From: Malurus cyaneus samueli
Taxonomy: Eukaryota; Chordata; Aves; Passeriformes; Maluridae
DNA: 64,000 bases
Direction of reading: 5' to 3'
NCBI GenBank assembly: GCA_009741485.1
Contig: CM019227.1
Location: 17,833,931-17,897,930, forward strand
Every line of letters starts with the position of its first letter. Positions within the stretch are counted from its first letter, which is position 1. The notes below the pieces were generated by a model. It saw nothing but the letters and a program-made list of their open reading frames with translations. It had not been told where the DNA came from and ran no database searches. Of this stretch, positions 58,901 through 64,000 are shown in pieces. Position numbers and translations under genes: made by a program.

Positions 58901-61900
58901 GAGAATGCGCGACTCATCTCACTTGTGGCCTCTCCCTCCGTCAGCCCCGGGTCGGATCCTGCCCGGTGTGCCGTCAAGGACGAGGGGTGCTGGGCACCGG
59001 AGCCGGGTGCCCGATGGAGCTCCGGGGGTGCCGTGGGCTCGGTCCCGCCGGCGAGGCGGGGGGCTGCACCCACCCCCGTGACCTGATTGCGGGATCGGGC
59101 CGTGGAGCATCAGCGCTGCGTGGCGTGAGGCTCTGCTGGCGGCACGGTGGGGGCTCCAGGGGTTTCCAGCCGCTGTCCCTCGGCTCCCACCAGCCCCCCA
59201 TGAGCTCCACCGCCTCGTCCCTCCATCCCCCCCCAGCCTGGGAGCTGCCGTGCTGTCCCCCATGTCTCCCCACCCTCGGGCACAGGGACTCCATGTGAAC
59301 CCGAGCTGCTCGGGAATGAGCTGCATCTTTCCCGGGAGCGGGCAGCGCTGGGAGAGCTGGAGGCTGGGGATTGGACCCTCCCGGGGGGCCGTAGGGGCCA
59401 GTGAGGTTGGGGTGAGGGGAGATGCACCCCAAAAGCAGAGAGGGGCTCCCTGGCTGCTGGAAGGGCTCTTGGAGCCAGTGGGCTCCGCGTGTGCGAGCTG
59501 GGGACAGTGTGTGCGAGGTCCCGCCGTGGCACACACACGTGGAGCCTGTGGGGTGACGGCTGTGGGGCAGGGGGACGGGTGGCACCAGGCGGTTCCCGTG
59601 CCCCATGGCTGGGGCTGCTCCCATGAGCTAGCGGCAGCTGAGAGGATGCAAGTTCTACCTGCACCCTGTATCCTGCACCCTGCATTCCACCCTGCACCCT
59701 GCTCCGGGCAACCAGAGCCCCTTCGGAAGGAGGCCGTGGCTGTTTCATGCCGGGGCTTGGAGGGACAGGGTGCCCACCCGGATTTAGGATCCCCTGTCTC
59801 AGGCACTCCCTCTCCTGCCCATCCCACGAGGATGAGGTTCCTCTCCCGCATTTCACTCCCAGCAGAAGCGAGGAGAAAACCCCATACTATTTCAGGGTGA
59901 TTGCAGGGGCCGTGCTCTGGCCGTGGGTGTCCTGTCCCCATCTCCACCCTCCTGTGCCATCCCGGGCTCCGTGTCCCCACGAGCGGTCCCATGCGGGTAC
60001 CCCGTGGCGCTCCGCGGTGCTGGGTGTCCCCTGGTGCTCTGTGCCTGGATGGCTCAGGGGGCCCGGGAGCCCCGGGGATGGCTCAGGGTGCCCCGGCACA
60101 GGGCGCGGCAGATCCCAGCGCCCGGCGGCAAGGGCGGCGGGAGGAGCGGGAGGAGGAGGAGAAGAAGAGGAGGAGGAGGAGGAGGGGGCTGGTGCCAGGG
60201 CTGCGCGTGTGTTTAGCTTGGTGGCTTCCTGGCTGGCAGGCTGCTGGCAGCGAGAAATAACTGAGTGGGAGAGTGTTGGCTGCGCCGCGGGGAGACGGGG
60301 ACACCGGCACGGCACGGGGCACCCCGCGGGGCACGATCCAGGGCGGCTGCAGGCGGTGCTGTCCCTCGCAGAGGCAGGGATAGGTGTCACGGAACCAGGC
60401 TTGAGGCACCAGGGGCACCGGGAAGTGTCCCCAGCCGCCCGGGGAGCCGCAGCCTCGGCATCCCGGTGATGCTCCGCGCCGTGTCCCACAGCTCGACCCC
60501 GAAAACACCGGCTTCATCGGGGTGGAAACGTTCGCCAGCCTGGTGCACAGCCATGAGCTGCCCCTGGACCCCGCCAAGCTGGACATGCTGGTGGCCCTGG
60601 CACAGGGCAACGACGAGGGGCAGGTCTGCTATCAGGAGCTGGTAGACCTGGTCAGTGCCGGGCGGCCGCAGGGACGGGGTGGGTGCCAGCCCGGGGTGGG
60701 CACCGGGCACCTCCCTGTGCCCCTGGGGAGGGGGGCAGACAGCGGCGGTCCCCAGGGGCTCCCCCGGCGCGGGATGGCGGCGTGACCTCGGGATGGCTTG
60801 TCCGGGCTGTGGCAGGCGGGGGTGGCTGGGCAGGGGGTGGCCCCAGGCCGTGCGTCCCGAGCTGCCCCCGCGGCCCCCGCGGGCACGGCCTCTCTCCGCA
60901 GATCAGCAGCAAGCGCTCCAGCAGCTTCAAGCGCGCCATCGCCAACGGGCAGCGGGCGCTGCCCCGCGACGTTCTGCTGGACGAGACCGGCCTCGGCATC
61001 TACAAACGCTTCGTCCGCTACGTGGCCTATGAGATCCTGCCCTGCGAGATGGACCGGCGCTGGTACTTCTACCAGCACCGCACCTGCCCGCCCCCCGTCT
61101 TCATGGCAGCCGTCACCCTCACCCAGGTGCGGGCACGGGCGGGCGCTGCCCGGGCTGCTCCCGGCCGGAGTGTCCTGGCGACCTTGGTGGGGATCAGAGT
61201 CGGGGTGGACAGGGTGGGTGAGCCTGGTTGTGGTGTCCTGGTGCCCACAGGGGAGCTCAGAGCTGACACGAAGGGATGTGTGACCCTGGACGTGACATCT
61301 TTGTGTCCATATGGGGACACATATGGGGATCCTGGACAGAGGGGATGGGTGACCCCAGTTCTGGGATGTCCTGGGATCTACAGAGGGACTCAGATATGGG
61401 GTGAAGGGAAGGGGGACCCCAGTTGTGATGTCCTGGTGCCCCTGGTGGGACCCAGACCAAGGGAAGAGGGGATGGGTGACCCCAGCCGTGATGTTCTGGT
61501 GCCTTTATGTGGGACCCATAGAGGGGCTCAAATCCAGGATAGAAGGAATGGGTGACCCCAGCTGTGATGTCCTGGTGCTCTTGGGAGGGATGCTCGGGGT
61601 GAAGGGATGGAGGACCCTGTTTGTGCCCTGTCCTTGTGCCCATCAGTGGGACTCAGACCCAGGGCAGTGGGGATGGGTGACCTCAGCCATGGTGTCGCAG
61701 TGTCCAGCAGGGGCTCACACTGGGGTGACAGCAGTGAGTGACCCCAGCTGTGACATCCTGGTGCCCTTGTGGGGCTCAGATCTGGGGTGATGGGGGTGAC
61801 AGCCACGGGGTTTGTCACAGATCATCGTGTTCCTGTGCTACGGGGCCCGGCTGAACAAGTGGGTGCTGCAGACCTACCACCCCGAGTACATGAAGAGCCC

Positions 61901-62502
61901 CCTGGTCTATCACCCCGGGCACCGGGCGCGCGCCTGGCGCTTCCTCACCTACATGTTCATGCACGTGGGGTAGGTCCTGCCAGGGGGACAGGGGGGGACA
62001 CGGTGGGGGCCACACGGGCTGAACCCCCCGCCTGTGCCCCCCCTGTGCCCGGGCAGGCTGGAGCAGCTGGGGTTCAACGCCCTCCTGCAGCTGATGATCG
62101 GGGTGCCCCTGGAGATGGTGCACGGCATCCTGCGCATCAGCTTCCTCTACCTGGCCGGGGTCCTGGCAGGTGGGTGCTCCCCTGGGGCTGGGACAGTCCC
62201 CACCTGCCCCATCGGTCCCACTCGGCAGCCCCGGGGAGGTGCACCCCGAGCTGCATGGGGGTGCCGGGCTCTGCTGGATCCTATCCTGCAGTGCCAGCAT
62301 TGCTTGGCCAGGGGCTGAGGGCAATGCAGCCCGTAATTAATTAATGTAGAAAGTAATTAATGAATGCGGTGGGGATGAGGCCCCATGCTGAGCCCTGCCT
62401 GTGCCCCCAGGCTCCCTCACGGTCTCCATCACGGACATGAGAGCCCCCCTGGTCGGGGGCTCGGGGGGGGTCTACGCCCTCTGCTCCGCTCACCTCGCCA
62501 AC
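58637..62502 (+). CDS. RHBDL1: Rhomboid-related protein 1, N-terminal six exons (3' part inverted)
   Basis: Intramembrane serine protease of the rhomboid family. Plus-strand exons: 58637-58675, 60492-60650, 60902-61126, 61821-61969, 62057-62169 and 62411-62502 (259 codons, phases agree). The start [13 protein letters not shown] corresponds to the short form of the protein. An EF-hand-like segment ([10 protein letters not shown]) follows, then the cytosolic [16 protein letters not shown] part, TM1 ([20 protein letters not shown]), the [14 protein letters not shown] loop/TM region, and the [16 protein letters not shown] motif with the catalytic Ser codon at 62461-62463. After GCCAAC at 62502 the expected next codons (Val-Val-Met in the family) and a splice donor are absent; the sequence changes to the reverse complement of this gene's own 3'UTR. 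Read straight on, it adds 13 foreign residues and stops at 62542-62544. Confidence 0.95.
60143..60190. repeat. Purine-rich GGA repeat in RHBDL1 intron 1
   Basis: GAGGAGGAGAAGAAGAGGAGG-type tract, all purine on the + strand for about 45 bases. Confidence 0.95.
61330..61775. repeat. Degenerate 60-75 bp repeat in RHBDL1 intron 3
   Basis: GGGTGACCCCAG then CTGTGATGTCCTGGTGCC recurs about six times (near 61350, 61413, 61477, 61554, 61679, 61740) with loose spacing. Confidence 0.8.
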
Positions 62503-62924
62503 GCCCTCTCTTCTTTATATATTTATTTTGGCAAAGAAAAATAAATCGCTCCTATTTTGGCACCAGTCCTTCGTGTGAAAGTGCAGGTCCTGGGGGGCAA
62601 CGAGGCGGCCCCCACCCTGGAAAGGGGGTCCAGGAGCCAGCAGGGGTGTCCCCTCTCGGCTCCTTCCCGGGGGCACATCCCCAGCCCTGCGGGCACCCGC
62701 GGGGGTTGGCGATGCCGGGGCAGGGCTGAAGCATCCTTTGGGCGGGGCAGCGGGGGTCGGCAGGGACATCGGGAGGGGGCGCAGCCCGGGCGGGGCGGCG
62801 CGTTCGCTAGCACCGAGGGGCAGGCGGGCGGGGGTGGCCTGTCCCCATGTCACGCGCGGGGACCCCCAGCCCCTCCACAGGGCTTGGAAAACAAACCAAC
62901 CGAAGGGTCGGGGCGGGGGATGGG
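62503..62924 (-). other. RHBDL1: RHBDL1 3'UTR, inverted, with polyA signal at 62522-62527
   Basis: On the minus strand this follows the RHBDL1 stop directly. AATAAA (minus) at 62522-62527 is about 20-25 bp from the junction with the plus-strand exon. A second AATAAA, on the plus strand, is at 62540-62545, so 3' signals exist in both directions. Confidence 0.8.
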
Positions 62925-63335
62925 CTACGGCGGGGGGGGGATCTGTGCCCCCAGCAGGTCGTAGGCGAAGATGTTCCAGAAGACGGCGAAGAGCAGGAAG
63001 GTGCCGTAGGAGAGCAGCAGCACCCACCAGCCGCACTGGTCCTGCAGGCTCTCCTCGTAGCTGCGCAGGATGGTCAGCCCCATGCTGATGCCCACGATGG
63101 CCCCCGCCAGGTGCGCCATGAAGCTGGGCTGGGGGCCCGAGGCCGGCAGCGGCGGCGAAAAGCGGAGCCAGACGGCCCGCCCGACCTCGGAGCTCACTGC
63201 GGGACAGGGAGGGAGGTGCTGAGCCCGCCCCGGGGCCCTCACGGCCGGGGTGGGGTCTGGGGGAGGGTACTCACTGCACACCAGCGCCAGCACCATCCGC
63301 AGCAGCTTGTAAGGACAGCGCATCCCGGCCCAGTT
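62925..63335 (-). CDS. RHBDL1: RHBDL1 last two coding exons, on the opposite strand
   Basis: Minus-strand exons 63335-63275 and 63196-62925, with AG before the first and GT/AG between them. They code [20 protein letters not shown], then [20 protein letters not shown], then TM6 [19 protein letters not shown], then [20 protein letters not shown] and a Pro-rich end. The catalytic His codon (in MAHLAG) is 63111-63113. The first exon begins in phase 0 and the second ends at TAG, 111 codons with the stop. Joined to the plus part, with about 9 missing bases, the protein would be about 372 aa, close to the short human form. The family match is nearly residue for residue, so the orientation is the anomaly and the coding sequence itself is normal. 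Confidence 0.93.
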   Translation of the reverse strand, partial: NWAGMRCPYKLLRMVLALVCSEYPPPDPTPAVRAPGRAQHLPPCPAVSSEVGRAVWLRFSPPLPASGPQPSFMAHLAGAIVGISMGLTILRSYEESLQDQCGWWVLLLSYGTFLLFAVFWNIFAYDLLGAQIPPPP

Positions 63336-63346
63336 CTGCGGGAGTG

Positions 63347-63906
63347 GGGATGGATGGATGGATGGATGGATGGATGGATGGATGGATGAGGATGTGAGAG
63401 GTAGATGGAGATATGGAAGGATGGTGATGGATGGATGGAGGGATGGATGGAGGGATGGATGGATGAGGGATGGAATGGAGGGAGTGGATGGATGGATGGG
63501 GAGGATGGATGGAGGGATGGATGGATGGGATGATGATGGAGTGGATGGGATGGAGGATGGAGGGATGGATGGATGGATGGATGGATGGATGATGGATGGA
63601 GGATGATGATGGATGGATGGATGGATGGATGAGGGATATGGAGGGAGGGATGGTGGAGGGATGGATGGATGGATGATGGAGGATGGATGGATGGATGGAT
63701 GGAGGGATGGTGGAGGATGGATGGATGGATGGAGGGATGGATGGAGGAGGGATGGATGGATGGATGAAGGATGGATGGATGGATGGAGGGAGGGATGGAT
63801 GGATGGATGGATGGAGGGATGGATGGATGGAGGGATGGATGGATGGATGGATGGATGGATGGATGGATGGATGGATGGATGGATGGATGGAGGGATGGAT
63901 GGATGG
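63347..63906. repeat. GGAT (CATC) tetranucleotide microsatellite
   Basis: About 560 bp of GGAT repeats broken by GAGGGAT, GATGAT and GGATGGGA variants. In RHBDL1 orientation it lies just upstream of the acceptor of the inverted 61-bp exon, that is, in its preceding intron. Ser-Ile-His-Pro ORFs read from it on the minus strand are artefacts. Confidence 0.97.
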
Positions 63907-64000
63907 GTGAATGCCAGGCTGGCACCAGCAGTGCCCCAGCACAGAGGAGGTGGCTGCTGCCAGAGTCCCTGGAGTGCCCTGGAGCCCACTCAGGTCCCCG
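63907..64000. other. Short unique end of window
   Basis: Non-repetitive DNA beyond the microsatellite, presumably RHBDL1 intron in inverted orientation. No exon recognised. Confidence 0.4.

Noticed and set aside
57309..59298. Long + ORFs (456, 450 and 392 codons) with PYRDAVPVPGC repeats running into RHBDL1 exon 1
   Set aside because: Products of the 19-bp array plus GC-rich DNA. One is in frame with the RHBDL1 ATG, but nothing supports translation of the repeat.
60143..60190. GGA tract as part of a coding exon (poly-Glu)
   Set aside because: RHBDL1 exons 1 and 2 join in phase without it, and it has no flanking splice sites in a useful frame.
63239..63989. Minus-strand Ser-Ile-His-Pro repeat proteins
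   Set aside because: Direct translation of the GGAT microsatellite; only the RHBDL1 exons within the longest of them are real.

Overview
This is a GC-rich piece of vertebrate nuclear DNA, almost certainly from a bird. The introns and spacers hold about 26 recognisable fragments of CR1 LINE elements in both orientations. Introns are short, CpG islands sit at gene starts, and GC-rich minisatellites are dense, as on avian microchromosomes. The gene order WDR90-RHOT2-RHBDL1 is the order known from human 16p13.3, whose chicken counterpart is chromosome 14 (from memory, not checked). I cannot tell the species.

Layout, with every gene read on the + strand until the far right end. (1) 571-8438: the last 12 coding exons of a TPR-repeat protein, best matched to the CFAP70/TTC18 family; its 5' part lies outside the window. 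(2) About 8460-10650: a CpG island, a 41-bp CpG-rich minisatellite and its decayed continuation. This is probably WDR90 promoter plus intron 1. (3) 10655-42310: WDR90 in 41 coding exons whose phases all agree and sum to 5523 nt (about 1840 aa). It has an N-terminal CFAP20/DUF667 domain followed by many WD40 repeats. (4) 42645-54441: RHOT2 (Miro2), 19 exons, 1857 nt, 618 aa, complete. (5) 54442-58636: RHOT2 3'UTR, spacer, then a 19-bp minisatellite running into the CpG island of RHBDL1. (6) 58637-62502 on +, then 62925-63335 on -: RHBDL1, a rhomboid protease. Its last two coding exons are inverted relative to the first six. (7) 63347-64000: a GGAT microsatellite and a short unique end.

The first three genes are packed head to tail, with about 335 bp between the WDR90 stop and the RHOT2 start. 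CFAP70-family proteins and WDR90 (POC16) are both ciliary/centriolar proteins. RHOT2 is a mitochondrial-transport GTPase and RHBDL1 a membrane protease; I see no evidence that the four form one pathway.

I found no bacterial-type system, RNA gene or clearly new gene family. The most noteworthy things are structural: the split and inverted RHBDL1, which separates the catalytic Ser from the catalytic His; a 31-bp minisatellite that copies the WDR90 exon-15 splice donor dozens of times; and a 19-bp array upstream of RHBDL1 whose CpG content decays with distance from the promoter. Long ORFs inside these arrays are products of repeat periodicity and are not genes.
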